Below, in pieces: positions 21,570-33,447 of a DNA stretch of 64,000 nt. The translations under genes were made by a program, and so were the position numbers. The DNA comes from Grifola frondosa (Eukaryota; Basidiomycota; Agaricomycetes; Polyporales; Grifolaceae): positions 23,875 through 87,874 of the forward strand of contig LUGG01000034.1 of assembly GCA_001683735.1 (NCBI GenBank). Reading direction: 5' to 3'. The notes beneath the pieces were generated by a model. That model had not been told where the DNA came from, made no database searches, and saw only the letters and a list, made by a program, of their open reading frames with translations. The first letter of the stretch is position 1; each line of letters begins with the position of its first letter.

Positions 21570-23751
21570 TTACGCGATATCCGCGGTCGCAGGTCGATCT
21601 TTGGGCGGCTCTGTCCCCTGCGCGTCCGTGCTATCTTGTGACATCTCTGTCCCTGATCCATGCTCATCCTTCTCTTCAGCGTCCCCAGCTTCGAGCGGCA
21701 GCTCATAGTCAACCTTGAGCGTCTCAGACGTGTCCCGCCCTTCGCGCCCTGAATCTGCGCAATAGTCAGATACTGTCGCCAATCCGCCACGCAGACGCTA
21801 CGTACCGTCCCTCTCCGCGGGCGCGCTCGCAAAGTCGTACACCAGGAGCCTATGGCTGTACTCGCGCACGATGCACAGCCGCCCGATCGTCTCGTCCCAT
21901 GCCGCCGCCCAGACGCGTACGCCGAGCTCGCCCTCGCCAAATTCCATCGGCCGGCTCCGCGCGCCCTCCCCCTGCGGGTCCGCCTGCCCGAGCAATGCGG
22001 GGTCCCACAATCGGGAAATCTCCAGTATCGGCACCGTGTCGTTCCTGTCGTTGGCGGGGATGGTACATACGAGGGGCCGGAGCGACCCCGGGAGCACGCG
22101 GTACTGCACCTTCTGCTCTGGCGGTGCGTACAGCGCACCGACCTTCATCTCAACCTCTGGAGGATGCCCGTATCTGTACCGAACACCTGAGCCCGACCCA
22201 GAGTCATCTTCGACACGCTCTGGGAATAGAGTCGAGTAGAGCAAGCCCTCGCGCTTGCTCGTCTGCGCGATGATGGAGATGGGGCGCGGGTGGCTCCGGG
22301 GGCAACGAAGCGCGGATGGAGTCGTCGTTCGTGCGCGCGGGCCCGAACCCGTGGTCGGTGATCCACACGTCCTCCCAGCGCTCCATGTCGTCCACGGAGA
22401 GCTCCGCCTGCGCCGCAGGCTCCACCGTGATATTCTGCGGTGCAGACGCCCGCACCTGCGGGACGTCGTATGTCTCCAAGTAATAGCGGAAGGGGCGCGG
22501 GGACTCGAATACCCAGATCGTGTCCACCTGGTGGACGACCATCACCTGGTTCTGGTGCGGGAGTATGCGGAGGCCTGTGAGAGAGTGGGGCTTCGGCGCG
22601 CTGCATCAGTAAATAAACGTCGGAAGCTCGAAAAACATAGGCATACGAGGTCTGGCCACGGAGAGGTGTTGCGGCAGAACAAGGTAGTAGTGGGCTGGCC
22701 GTGGTTCAGGTTTTGGACCATGATCCCGTCCGGCTGCCGGATGATCGCGAGGTATGGGGAACCAGAGGCGTCCTCGTCGAGCGTCGGGTTTGTGAGCTTC
22801 CGGCGCGTGGTGATATGCAGGACCTTCTGGAACGGCGGCTTCAGAACGTCCAGCGCGTCGCATATAGCCTGGTCGGAGGCGCCGCTCCGCAGGAGCGCGA
22901 CGTGGTTCTCGATCGAGGACAGCGCCATCGTGTCCACGGCGCACTTGAACACGACGCGCTGCGAGTCGTCCCGCGCGCCGAGGCGGTTGACGTCGAACCT
23001 GCAACGCTGGCGTGAGGCGGGCGGTCATACGGTGAGAACGCACGCACGCACGCACTTGGGGTAATCCGCGTAGTTGCGGTAGTCGCGCCGGACGGTGGCG
23101 ATGACGATGCTGCGCTGCCCGCGCACGGTCATGTACTTCGCCTCGATGAGGTGCGCCTTGGTCGGTATGGACATCTTCGCGAGGCACGCGCCGCCGCCGC
23201 GGCGGTAGCCTAGCGCGACGACGACGACGGCGAAGCGGAACAGCGCCCTGTCGGCGAGCGACGCGACGAGATGCTCGCCGCCGGGGAGGATCGACATGGC
23301 GACGATGTCGCTGCCGATGAAGACGTCCCATTTGTGCATGCATGCGAGGGTGTCGGCGTCCCAGAGCTTGTCGAGCGACGCGGAGCGCGTGAGGAGCTGC
23401 TCGGCTTCGCGGCTTGTGAGGTTCGCGCGGGAGTACCGGGCGGTGGGGGTAGAGGGGGGATGCGGGTTTGGGTGCGCGATAAGAGGCGTTTCCAGATTAC
23501 GCCGTGGTGGGTGAGTTTGTAGAATAGTTTGTTGACCTGCGGTTGTGGTGTTGGAATATTGTGGACGTCGTGATTGAGGAAATCATGCGTACCTGTCGTA
23601 AATGTATGATATCTATGACATCTAGGAATTCGGAGCAGATAACATCGAGTAGAATATCGAGGGGAAGACGGTCGAGACGCGTTTGCTTCAATCCAGTAAC
23701 GCGATCGACAAGAGAACTTAAGCTTGGCCCGTTATGAGAACATATCACCAT
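21570..23751 (-). CDS. F-box protein
   Basis: The first exon, from ATG 23,751, contains an F-box (RLDRLPLDILLDVICSEFLD), ended by an intron starting about 23,591. Next is NKLFYKLTHHGVIWKRLL, the second half of the F-box region. The remainder is β-strand-rich and typical of the long mushroom F-box proteins whose C-terminus may form a WD40-like propeller (MHKWDVFIGSDIVAMSILPG, RGQRSIVIATVRRDY, NQVMVVHQVDTIWVFESPRP, VWAAAWDETIGRLCIVREYS). A splice GACG|GTACG..GCGCAG joins the last exon, which ends DRPATADIA at 21,570. The frame breaks near 22,290 at a four-C run (PPEPPAP to ISIIAQTSK). Likely an SCF substrate adaptor of unknown target. The start overlaps the 3' end of the next upstream gene, so the true ATG may lie further in. 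Confidence 0.7.
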
Positions 23752-24284
23752 CTTGAAGGATACTCAACGCCACAGAGGCTCGGACAACGAAGAACGAAAG
23801 TAGGGAAAGACGAAAAGTTGGACCTCTGGTGCCTCTCATATATGCACACGGTTTCACGCACGCCGTTTTACAACATGGCATACCCATGTGTTTTGAGACC
23901 TTGTACTTACGTAGAATACAAAACGTCCTTGTTCCGCTCGGAAGCCACAAAAGCAGACCTGCAGAGAACACAATTGCGTCAGATGTGAAATGCCACCCCG
24001 AGGTTCTTGCCATAACTACCGAGTCAAACAATTGAGGCGCAGCCTTAAGAGACGGTCTCAGCATGAGTGCTGTTCCCCTCGAGAGCGGTGCTGCGAGTCG
24101 TGGTCGAGGATGTACCATCATTGGCGGTTGTTGCGTCTCGTGGGATTCGCGATGCCCGAAGACTCGGAGTTGGCGTGGGAGAAATGTACAACGACTGCCT
24201 ATTATGGACAAATTTCAGCTGCTGTAACTTAGACGCCCCATTAGCGCTCTCTGATGGATAAACCTGGAACAGCAGCGTCGACAT
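23733..24284 (-). CDS. Unidentified small spliced gene
   Basis: ATG at 24,284 (MSTLLFQ...) opens a minus-strand frame rich in Ser/Thr. Splice-like signals follow: a branch CTGAC with TTCTCTGCAG (about 23,960), then a 47-nt exon ended by a perfect GTAAGT donor at about 23,910. A final frame stops near 23,733. Exon phases could be joined in more than one way, so no protein is given. No family recognised. It could also be the 5' part of the F-box gene. Confidence 0.25.
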
Positions 24285-24812
24285 AGGAAACTTCAGGAAA
24301 CTGCTCGTGCCGACACCTGCTAACAGCTGCTAACACGGTTGCTACTTATATAGCTCTCTTTTTGCACAGCCTTGATGCGTGCGAGAAGTGAGACCCACTT
24401 AGACTGTTGCGGTGCATGACCGCAGCTCTCGGCTATATGCACATGCGGGCTGTCCTCCAAAAGGCGTCTATAGCGTCTACTTTAAATCTTTTGGACACCG
24501 CTTGCATTTCCAGTGCAATCCTACATCGACGAGCCCTGCATTGCACTGCGTCCTCATCATCCACTAGCAAAACGGCTCTGTTCTGTTGACGGTGACAGAC
24601 GGGCTGCCTAGCAACTCCTCCTCCGCTTATCTCGTTCTCGTTCTCCCGCCACCGCTTATCCACCCTGAGAAAGACAAGAAACGGCCTCCTCTCGTGGAAC
24701 TGTCAAGTTAGACTTGAAAACTAGGAAACAAATTCATTATGCAGAATATCTATTCCCCCGAGTGCGTGTCATGCTTTGCATTCTCCGGGTGCGATGCGGC
24801 TGACTCCCTTGG
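24285..24812. other. Intergenic, probable divergent promoter region
   Basis: Lies between the minus-strand small gene and the plus-strand C2 gene. No motif or supported ORF was found. Confidence 0.35.
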
Positions 24813-26757
24813 ATGGCCGGTCGCAGTCCATGGTATCTGACGGGTATGTGCAGTGCATTTCACTTGACTGAATCATTTCCTGACATTTATGGTATCTCAC
24901 CAGTCATCCGGACGCAAGGGCTGCAGTTTATTCGCCCCGAAAAGTCATGGCGGCCCATCGTCACCATCGTCGTCGCCGACCAAAACCAAATTCACGAAAC
25001 TGTGCTCGGCTCTGATTGCCAGAACCCTAACCTGAAATCGCCATTTGTGCTGTATGTCATCTTCCTCGGGCTGGCACAGCCTTTCCGATGGAAACTAGCG
25101 CACTAATTAAGTGTGGCGGCGGCTTTAGATATAATGTCGACCACAAAACATACTTGGACATCAAGGTCTGGCATAAATCCCAAACAAAAAAGAAGAGCAG
25201 AAAACGACATCTTGTTGGCTCGGCATACGTTTCGTTGGGCGAGATTCTGAGGAATCAGGGACAGCCCATGGCAGGTTCAAGTAAGTTCCGCGATTTCTAC
25301 GATTTTATTATGTTTGTATTCATCTGGGAGACGCGGACGAAGCAGAACAGGATATCCGTCTGTCTTGTCCTTCACCGCAAAAAAAGAGCCCGACCATCGC
25401 GGGTCGCCAGCAGCACAATGCCATTCTGACCATCAAGCTTTGCCCTCCCACACCCATGTCCACGACGTCCACCCTCGTCGGGTCATCATCATCCTTTTCT
25501 CATCATGAAGATGATGCCATGTCCGACGCTGTTTCAGGTATGTCTCGATCTCTTGCTGCTTGACTTTGATTTTCTGATATCCTCTACGGTAACAGGTGCG
25601 CTGTCATCAGGTACACTGTCGGACACTATGCCGTCGCCCTCCATCAAGGAGACCGAATCATTCTGGCATGAGAAGGCCGCGCCGAACCAGCTCCGAAAAC
25701 GCCGAATCAAGCCCTTCCGGGTCGGCTCTGACGACGAAAATAGCAGCTCTGACGAGTCTTCGGGTCTACCGACTCCTCGTGATTCTTATTTCCCCCATCT
25801 ACCTGCCATCCATGCGGCCGAGGGCGAAGGCGAAGGGACAGGCTGGTTCTCGACATCTTCGCTCCCGCTATATGTCGACCATATCAGCGACCGCCTCAGC
25901 GTACACAACACTGTCTCTTTTGCGGAGCGTATCTTGGATATCTTCTCTCCATATCGGGAGCTGCAACAGGCATCGCTTGATTGTGACTATGAGAAGATTC
26001 TCGCGCGGCTGCTGACAGAGTGGTATGTCGTCGGAGCTTCGGTATGTTTTTGTTCTACCTTACACGATATTTTATTATCTTACGGCTTCTTGTGAATAGC
26101 TTCTGGCCTTGGCAGGGTGGGTCCAGTTCCTCACAAACAGCCATCTCTGAGCTAACGTTTGATTTCTGCGCACAGGATTGACGCAACAGTGTTTGGGATC
26201 TCCCCGGCTCCCGTATTCTCGATGGACGGCTTCACGCAAACCGTCGTCACCATCGGCGCAATCTCCGCCGGCCTCGGCGTCGTCATCGACGCGTGGTTCC
26301 TCGTCCTCTACAGCGGCGCGAGCCCCACCAAGTTCCAGGTATGCCCTCTCCTCTCATCCCGTCTCCGCCCCAGCTTACCCGCGCACAGAGACTCGCCGCG
26401 GACGTGTACGGCACGTACGTGTTCTTCTGCCTCACGTGCCGCCTGCCCACGCTGCTCATGTTCGGCTCCGCGCTCGCGCTCATGCTGTTCCTCCTCGGCG
26501 TCGCGTGGGGCGCGTGGCCGACCGCCGTGCTCGTCATGTCCTTCGTCGCGGGCACCCTCGTCAGCCTGCAGTACCTCGTCTTCGGCTGCCACCGCTTCGT
26601 GAACCTGCTCGTGTGGGCGGTGAGGAGTGCATGGGCGGCGTCGCGCGCCGCACGGCTCGGCCTGCGGATGAGATGGCTAGCCCCTGTCCCGATGTGGTGG
26701 TCCCGGCGCATATTACCAGCAAGTAGGGATGAGGACGTCTTCGCTTGTCCGACGTGA
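24813..26757 (+). CDS. C2-domain membrane protein
   Basis: The N-terminal exons give strands of a C2 domain (SWRPIVTIVVADQNQIHETV, then VDHKTYLDIKVWHKSQTKKK and RHLVGSAYVSLGEILRNQGQ). C2 domains bind membranes or proteins; the acidic calcium ligands of classical C2 domains are not obvious here. A Ser/Asp/Glu-rich linker follows (SDDENSSSDESSGLPTPRDS). After AERILDIFSPYRELQQASLD come hydrophobic segments: FTQTVVTIGAISAGLGVVID, TLLMFGSALALMLFLLGVAW and AVLVMSFVAGTLVSLQYLVF, about four membrane spans. At least six short introns. The first exon is uncertain: an alternative ATG lies at 24,794 in another frame. Function unknown; the layout resembles a tail-anchored C2 protein of internal membranes. 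Confidence 0.65.
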
Positions 26758-27368
26758 TGGGATGTTCCTGCTCAACGCACAAAAGACTTCTGGCCAATAC
26801 AACCGTCAACCACATACCCACCATAGACCGCGATCACGCATCTATTGGGTCCTGAAGCTGGTTTTAGCACAGGTCATACCGGAGAGATCTTAATTCTTGG
26901 TCGTCGTCAAATTGCTACGTCTCTGTGGCATGTCGACACGTGCGGTACACTAAGTACCAACCAAATTACTGTACATACCTCAAGCAACCATACCCAATTG
27001 CATGTAAAACATTCAAACTAATAATGGAAATATATTATATTTTGTCATTGTTCATCCTATTCTTCTTGCCTGATGATACGCTTGGATCGTGGCTTCCGAG
27101 GTACTTTGCATAACTAACGGGAGGCAAAATAGAGGTAAGGAGTTGTTATGCGGGTCCCGCGTCTGTCCAGATGTGTAGTCATTCATTGCCATCGCTGTCG
27201 TAATCTGCGGCAGAACATGCATATTGCGGTTATCCAATCAACCAGTGGTCCGAATCGATTAACGGCTGTACAATAAGGCTGCGCTGCGGTCCTTCTGTCC
27301 TAGGGTATTCTACAGCAAAGTCCATGAATGCATCTTCGACATCCTCTTCTGGTCGTCCGTACCGTACC
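26758..27368. other. Convergent intergenic region
   Basis: Non-coding DNA between two genes that end toward each other. It is AT-rich around 27,020-27,060 and presumably holds both polyadenylation regions. No supported gene. Confidence 0.4.
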
Positions 27369-29053
27369 TCACATGATGACACAATCCTTGTCCTTCCCGC
27401 TCTTCCCCGAACCGGACGTCGACAGGTCGCCGCTCCCGTTCTCGTTCCTGTGCAGCACCGAGCCGGGCCCGCCGGGGCAACGAGCGGGGCCGCAGGGCCC
27501 TTCAGCCGCTGTGCGGCACGCTTGTCGCCTTGCTCTGCTGCGCGCTTGTACCACGATGTCGCTCTGCGATGACATCAGCGTGGGAGCGGGAGGCGCGCAA
27601 GTAAGATAAGATAATGTGTTACGCACTGGGTCATGTTCGGCTCGGTGCCGATCCCGACCTCGAGGAAGTAGCCCACCGCATACATCGCCTTGACCAAACC
27701 GGCCTCCGCCGCTTTCTTCGCCCACAGGAAGGCTTCTGTATCGGACTGGGGTAACACGCCGGGCGACCCTACGAGATACCATGCTGTGAGTGCGAAGCAC
27801 GCATCACGGTGGTTTTGCTGTGCAGCGATATTCTGTGGCGACGAAACGGGGGAACAGTAGTTATTTTTAGCAACAGGAAATAGCCAGAGGTAAATGGAAA
27901 TGAGACGCACGTAATAATGAATGGATAATGCAGGATCCTGCGGACATCCCATCTTCCCATACTCGTAACACTCCCCAAGGCGGTACGCGCTGGGCGCATA
28001 CCCCAACTCTGCTGCCTGCGCCAAAAGCTCCGCAGCGTACTCGTAATCCACAAAGACTGCGTTTTCGACGCCCCGTTCGTGCAGAAGCGCAAGCTCGTGC
28101 AGTGCATGCGGAAATTCGGCAGTTGCATGCTCTGCTGAACGTTTGAGCCAACCCACGCCACCCTTGGGATTCTTAGACAGTCCGAGCTCGCCGTTGAGCT
28201 CCGCAATGCCGAGGCGATAGAGTGCACCAGGATGGCCGGTAGAGGCTGCTTTCTTGTAGTATTGTACAGCCTTGGCGGACTCGCGCCGGCATCCCCAGCC
28301 GTTCTCGCAGCAGGTGCCTGCACGGTAGGCGGCGTCGGGGTGTCCATGCTTTGCAGCGAGGATGAAGAGCGGGAACGCGCGGTCGAAGTCCTGACGATTC
28401 TTGTGTGTCCCGATCCCGTTCGCATAGCAGTCTGCCAGGAAGTACTGCGAGGGCATGTGTCCGCGATCGGCAAGGCGCTTGAGCAGCGCGGTGGCCTCGC
28501 GGATGAGATCCTCCCGTTTCTGCTCTGCCTTCTCGACCTCCATGACGTTGCCTGGTGTGGCCGTGGGTATCGGCATGGTCTTGGAGGCGTCAACCATGAA
28601 GACGGCGAATTCGAACTGCAGATCGGGGTCCTGAGTCTTCTTGGCGTTGGCGCGGTAGAGCTCGAGGGTGCGTTCATGCGAGAGGAGAGCGGCTTCTTTG
28701 CCGGGACGGAGGTGGGAGTGGTCGAGGATGGGGCCTGGCGGCGGAGAGGGTGAGCGCACGGATTGAGTAGCGACGGACCGAGAGTAAGACTGGTCATTGA
28801 AGTTCGCCTGTGATGCAGTATAGAAGTCGTCGCCATCGGGCGGCGTTTCAGGGTCATTGTATGAGACATCATCATACTGCTGGTCGACGGGAGGGGGATG
28901 GCGAGAATATTGTCTCTGAGGAGCGGGGGAGTACTGGGAGTCGGGTCGGACAGTGTCAGGCGGGAGGAAGTCTCTGGAACCTAGCGAAGGCCGGCGCTGG
29001 TCGAAGTCGGGATTGAAAGTTGAGGTGGGACGGGATTGTGTCTGTGCGTACAT
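27369..29053 (-). CDS. Skt5/Chs4-like chitin synthase activator, Sel1-repeat protein
   Basis: From ATG 29,053 a Pro/Ser/Gln-rich leader (about 120 residues) precedes at least six Sel1-like repeats, whose signatures include YFLADCYANGIGTHKNRQ, AAYRAGTCCENGWGCRRESA, ALYRLGIAELNGELG, ALHELALLHERGVE and SAYRLGECYEYGKMGCPQDP. A clear intron (IHYY|GTGCGT..CGCCACAG|NIAAQQNHRD) lies at about 27,834-27,911. Another follows EPNMTQ, and the last exon gives ATSWYKRAAEQGDKRAAQRL. The protein ends SGKDKDCVIM, a CaaX box for farnesylation. Sel1 repeats plus CaaX is the Skt5/Chs4 plan: a prenylated regulator that activates chitin synthase III and helps place it at the bud neck or septum. One base is missing in the G/C run near 27,470, which puts the tail in another frame. 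Confidence 0.8.
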
Positions 29054-29837
29054 GTCGGCAGCGTCCTAGGACGAGCGGGGCGTCGAGGACGTCGTTGTCG
29101 ATGGTTTCGGGTTAGACGCCCCAATTCACGAGCCGTAACGCTGGTGCATACTTAATTTGGACTAATAAATCTATTATTTATTTTACAGATGCAAATGCAT
29201 AAGTATATACTTATCACCGTTTCGCGCGCTTCTCTTTGGTTAGCACGAACTTATGGGTACTCCTTCCTCGCATATTAATCTACATAGACCGTTCCCACCT
29301 GATCGTCCCACACTTTGCCTCTAATTAGAAGGGACTTATCAATCACGTGTTGCCTCTAATTAGAGTGATTTATGAGCGAATCTCTTGCCCGCGGAGAAAC
29401 AGCTGAAGATTTCCAGAGTGTTCAGCCTCAGTGCTGACGCGTCCACCGGCAATTCCCCGCTCGGCATCAGCCACAGTGCCGATGACCCGGTCCCCGCTAT
29501 CTCCCGCCTCTCCCGACGTCCCCGGACCTGTCCAGACTCTGTAACCACGTGCTCTCCCCGCCCAACGTCTCGCCCTGACGTGCGCTTGTCTCCTCATCGC
29601 GCGCCTGTCTCTTCGTCGCTCTCTCGCTCTGGCGCTAGCCACGGGATCTCGCGCTTATTCCGAGGTAAGATCTTTTCATAGATAGATCTCATTTTCTTAC
29701 TCGATTTCTTTCTTTCTTACTTACTTTCTTTCTTACTTACCATATTTAGGTATCCGCCGCTCCGCCGCCCACTACTCATACCACGCTGTGCGGGTGCCCG
29801 AAAGTCATGAAATTTCACAGGTACGTTGCCCTCATGC
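29054..29837. other. Intergenic, upstream of the Skt5-like gene
   Basis: No supported gene. It holds the Skt5-like promoter side and a duplicated 15-mer (TTGCCTCTAATTAGA) about 30 bp apart near 29,316 and 29,350. A pyrimidine-rich TTTCTTAC repeat block sits at 29,693-29,742. Confidence 0.4.
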
Positions 29838-29915
29838 ATCCGCACATTACCCGCCTGCGTCCGCGTGTTGCCCGCCTGCGTCCGCGCGTTGCCCGCCTGC
29901 GTCCGCGCATCCTCG
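29838..29915 (+). repeat. Short tandem repeat, 21-bp unit, about 3.5 copies
   Basis: The unit CGCCTGCGTCCGCG(T/C)(G/A)TTGCC is repeated head to tail with few changes. On the minus strand it would read as a heptad-like repeat (AGNARTQ and variants), but there is no gene around it. Confidence 0.75.
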
Positions 29916-30289
29916 CCTTCATGCGCGTCGTAGCCTGCAAGACGTAAGGGGGCTGTGGGTCCAGTCATGTGGGAAGCGTTGCTTTCCCGGGTATCCAAAG
30001 TGGGAAAGATAACTTCTCACGCGCACGGACCCACAAGTTCTCCGGAGATCCGACTCACGGCGTTTTGATCCCCAACGTTCTAACTAGCCAATCACATTAT
30101 TCGCTCCCACAGTCTTTGTTCCCAAGACCGTATGGGAAGTTGAACTTCCCGATGTGGGAAGTTGAACTTCACTTCGTCCTTTCCCCCCCCAACCTTCATA
30201 TAAACGGCCACCTCTCCTCATCGCCATCAACGTTCTCCTCGTCCGTTTCTCATCACTCAAGACACTCCCCATACCCATCCCGAGGGTGT

Positions 30290-30515
30290 CTCCCCTCTTC
30301 CCAGTCTTGTTCTCCTCCTCCTCCTCGTCGACGTTCTCTGCTGTCGCCTTGTCCGCTCCCTTCATCTTTCAAGGCACTCCCACATCCTTGACGACGTCCC
30401 TGCCCTCTTCCCAGTCCTGCTCTCCTCCTCGTTGACGTTCTCTGCTATCGCCTCGTCCGCTCCCTTCGTCTTGCAAGGCACTCCCCATATCCTCGACGAC
30501 GTACCTGCCCTCTCC
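30290..30515 (+). repeat. Tandem repeat, about 110-bp unit, two copies
   Basis: The stretch from CTCTTCCCAGTC through GACGTTCTCTGCT, GTCCGCTCCCTTC and CAAGGCACTCCC to GACGACGT is present twice in a row with about 10% differences. It lies just upstream of the KDZ transposase gene and is pyrimidine-rich on plus. Confidence 0.7.
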
Positions 30516-30610
30516 TTGCCTTCATCTTCTTGTATTCTCTTCCTCCTTGCGTTCTCTCCTCCCCCGAGCACTTGGCGTATGGTATTCACCTTCTGATTCC
30601 CCGGTCCTTG

Positions 30611-33447
30611 ATGGGCAAGAAAAAGAGTTTTTTGTCGGCGAGGGTGAATGTATGGCATGGTCAGGCCTTTGGCCGAGCGGCCAAAGTGGAGGCCCATCGT
30701 ATCAGCGACGGGCGCAAGCGGAAGGCGGACGCATTGCAACGCAACCGGCAGCTCGTTTCTAGTACGTGTCCTTATGTCGTATCTGATCTTCAACTCACTT
30801 TTCTTCGCATCAGGTCTAAGTTTTGAGGACCGCCAGCATTGGGTCGACATGGATGTCGGCATGGGATCGGACGCTCCACTCCCCCTCCCTCCGGGAGAAG
30901 AAGGTATGTTCCTTAGCAATGCAGGTGGTGAAGTCGAATTCTGTCAAGAAATATTTCAGTTGCAAGATCCGATAGCGCAAAGGTATGTACCGCGCACCAT
31001 TCCTTTGTTCATTACTGATGTATTGTTTAGGAAGCGGAAGGACTATCGCACGCGCTGGGACAGGACGGCTCTACGGAACCAGGAGTGGCGGGACCAAATG
31101 GCCGACTTAGTGAACGCGTACCTGGACTGGAAGGCCGGCTTAGGTGGTGACGTGGCAGGAGATTCTTGGGAAATGTTCGTGGTAGATTTCTTCGGTACGT
31201 TTCCCTTCTGATATGAACTAGCGGTCGGCTAACTGAATGTAGGTACGTCGGTTCGATCGTTCAGCTGTGCATCGCCATCTGTGAGCACAAATGTTGCACT
31301 GGCAGCAGCCGGCTACCTGGGCAGCGCTCCACGGAGCCCCACGGTGGCACTGTCCTTCCAAGTTCTCGAGGCGTATCGTCAACTTCACCGGGTGTGTCCG
31401 CGGCTTAGCGTTCAGGGCATTGTTCGTGTCTTGTGTTTTCTTCATCTCGTAAGTATGAATTTAAATCATTCGCATTAATATGTATTGATATATTTCAGGT
31501 TCCATACACCTGCACTCTGGTTGATCAGTTCAGCATTGCATTCGACGTCTACCTTGAGATTCTGCACGGCGTCGACGTGCGTGTAGATGCTGCCCTCCAC
31601 CGCGACACTCCCAATTACAAGATGCTGAATGCATGTCCCCCATGTCATTATGCTCTTCAGAATGAGCATCCTCTCAAGTACCAGTTCCTTGCAACAATGG
31701 ATGGGAATCAATCCCTCAAGCTCGTGGACGACATGTTCCGATCAGGTACGCCGCGTCAAGATGATCGCGTCGGACGCTCGGACGTTTGGTTGTTGCCGGA
31801 GCGCGTAGATCGCTTCAAGGACGAAGTTAAAGATGCGAAGGCCCGAAAGGTACGTAAATCCCCCATTCTAACCATTAATGCAAGACTGATCTTGCGCTAC
31901 TTCAGCAATCGGCGACGGTTCCGGCGGTGTCAACATCTGGTAGTGTTGAAGTCGTCGACTACGATGAGGAGCTTGATTTAGAGCAGTCGGATGACGTTGA
32001 TGAGCCCCTTTCGACATGTGTCATGCGCTGGCGCAACGCGGGTCCCGAGGCCCGGAAGAAAATGTTCAGGCTATTTGCGGCGACTGGGATATTCGTGTGT
32101 ATATGCCGGCATGGTCACCTCTTGGTTGCGTGCGATATGATCCGCAGTGGGGAGCTGTGCGTAGAATCTCTTTCTTCATATACACCTTTTCTGATATATC
32201 TCTGCAGCATGAAATACCCACTTGCCATGGTAGACCGGCTGATTGAGGTATACGGGTCTAATGTCAAGGTGGGCTACGACATCTGGTGTGCGTTTGCAAA
32301 GACGCTCGCCAACAGCTCCCTCGGCGGTCCTTCGGTTAAGGCTTGCTTGTCCGGCGTTGTTCCCGCATTTCACGGTCACAGCCACAACCGCGGCTGCCAA
32401 GTAAATTGGCATCCTATGTATATGGAGGGTGTGGGCAAGGAGGACTTTGAGGGGTGCGAACGTCTGTTCTCGGAGTCGAACGCTTTGGCGTCAGGTACCC
32501 GCCTCGCGTCTGCATTTCATCGTCAACAAGCAATGGAGCAGTTCTTTTCTTTTTGGGGCGATCAAAAGCACGCCGAATCAGGTAATTTGTTTCATTCAAA
32601 TGTCCGCGTTCACTAATTTGTCAGCCCTAAGGACGATTCATCTTCAACAACTATCGCCAGGCCCTCAATATCATCCGTGACGGAGCATCGGACCTTCAGA
32701 TTTTGGCCCAGGAGTTGAAAACGGGGCCCGCTGATTATGAGGAATATCTCGCGCAGGAGCGCGAATACCTCTCTTCGCTCAAAGAGGAGCCACCCGAGAT
32801 TGCCCAGAAGGTGGAGTATATGCGTGCATTGAGTCGACTTGAAGAAGCGAAGTAAGCAATCTTGTCTTTCATTGATATATAGTCTAATCCTTGGTTGTTC
32901 ATAGCGAGAAAGCGCGTGTTGCGGAGGCGAACTGGAACCAGCGCGACACTCTCATTGTCCGCGATGGCATGCAAGGCCGCCAGATCACATGAATTCAGAC
33001 GTTGTTCCGGACGACGTGGGAGCGTAAATGCAGGTGTGAGGAGCAGGTCCGAATCATTGAGGAAGAGCTCGGCATCCCTATCCGCTGGTCGGTTGGTATG
33101 CCTGAGTACGAGGAAATGGTCGTCGAAGTTGGGAGGCGAGATTATAGGCGGGCGCTGGACAATCTCGAACGATTGGTCGTTCAACGATTGTTCGAGCTAA
33201 CAAAGCTTGGTATGAGCGGTATCGGTACGTCTCAACATCTTTTTTCTGGTTGCCTCTCACTCAACATTCTCTAGGCTACAAGCTTCGAGAGAAGATCGGA
33301 AAGGCCCTAAAGGCACGGGCTGAAGCCATCAAGAAAGCTCTCGCTGAGTACAATCGCTGCGCCGGTGATCTTTCTCCTCCTCGCCCTCCGATTGCATGGA
33401 ACGATCTTATGGAAATGGTCTCCCTCGCAGAGTTCGACGTCTTGCGT
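30611..33447 (+). pseudogene. KDZ (Kyakuja-Dileera-Zisupton) transposase, truncated
   Basis: The ATG at 30,611 opens MGKKKSFLSARVNVWHGQAF, then RISDGRKRKADALQRNRQ, as in KDZ N-termini. Spliced exons follow with NACPPCHYALQNE (CxC-type cluster) and FLATMDGNQSLKLVDDMFRS. The core has VGYDIWCAFAKTLANSSLGG, VPAFHGHSHNRGCQVNWHPM, EDFEGCERLFSESNALASGT and RQQAMEQFFSFWGDQKHAES. Late exons give ALDNLERLVVQRLFELTKLG and SGIGYKLREKIGKALKARAE. An in-frame TGA at 32,990-32,992 interrupts where the family has a charged residue (CGA to TGA would explain it). The frame stops at SLAEFDVLR, where the LTR begins at 33,448. The usual C-terminal helical part is absent and is not found beyond the far LTR. Confidence 0.8.

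Noticed and set aside
22255..23064. 269-codon plus-strand ORF
   Set aside because: It is antisense to the F-box gene, which has better codon pattern, splice sites and domain content; the plus frame is an effect of high GC.
23054..23343. Arg-rich minus-strand ORF (245 codons, 22,606-23,343)
   Set aside because: Out-of-frame reading of the F-box gene exons; the alternative frame matches splice sites and β-strand pattern.
28232..28753. 173-codon plus-strand ORF
   Set aside because: Antisense to the Sel1 repeats; the minus frame is clearly the gene.
29838..29915. Short regular repeats as a CRISPR array
   Set aside because: Contiguous 21-bp tandem units without unique spacers, in a fungal genome.
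31245..31260. GGTTCGATC, a tRNA B-box-like word
   Set aside because: No matching A box, acceptor stem or cloverleaf around it; it lies in a KDZ intron/exon.
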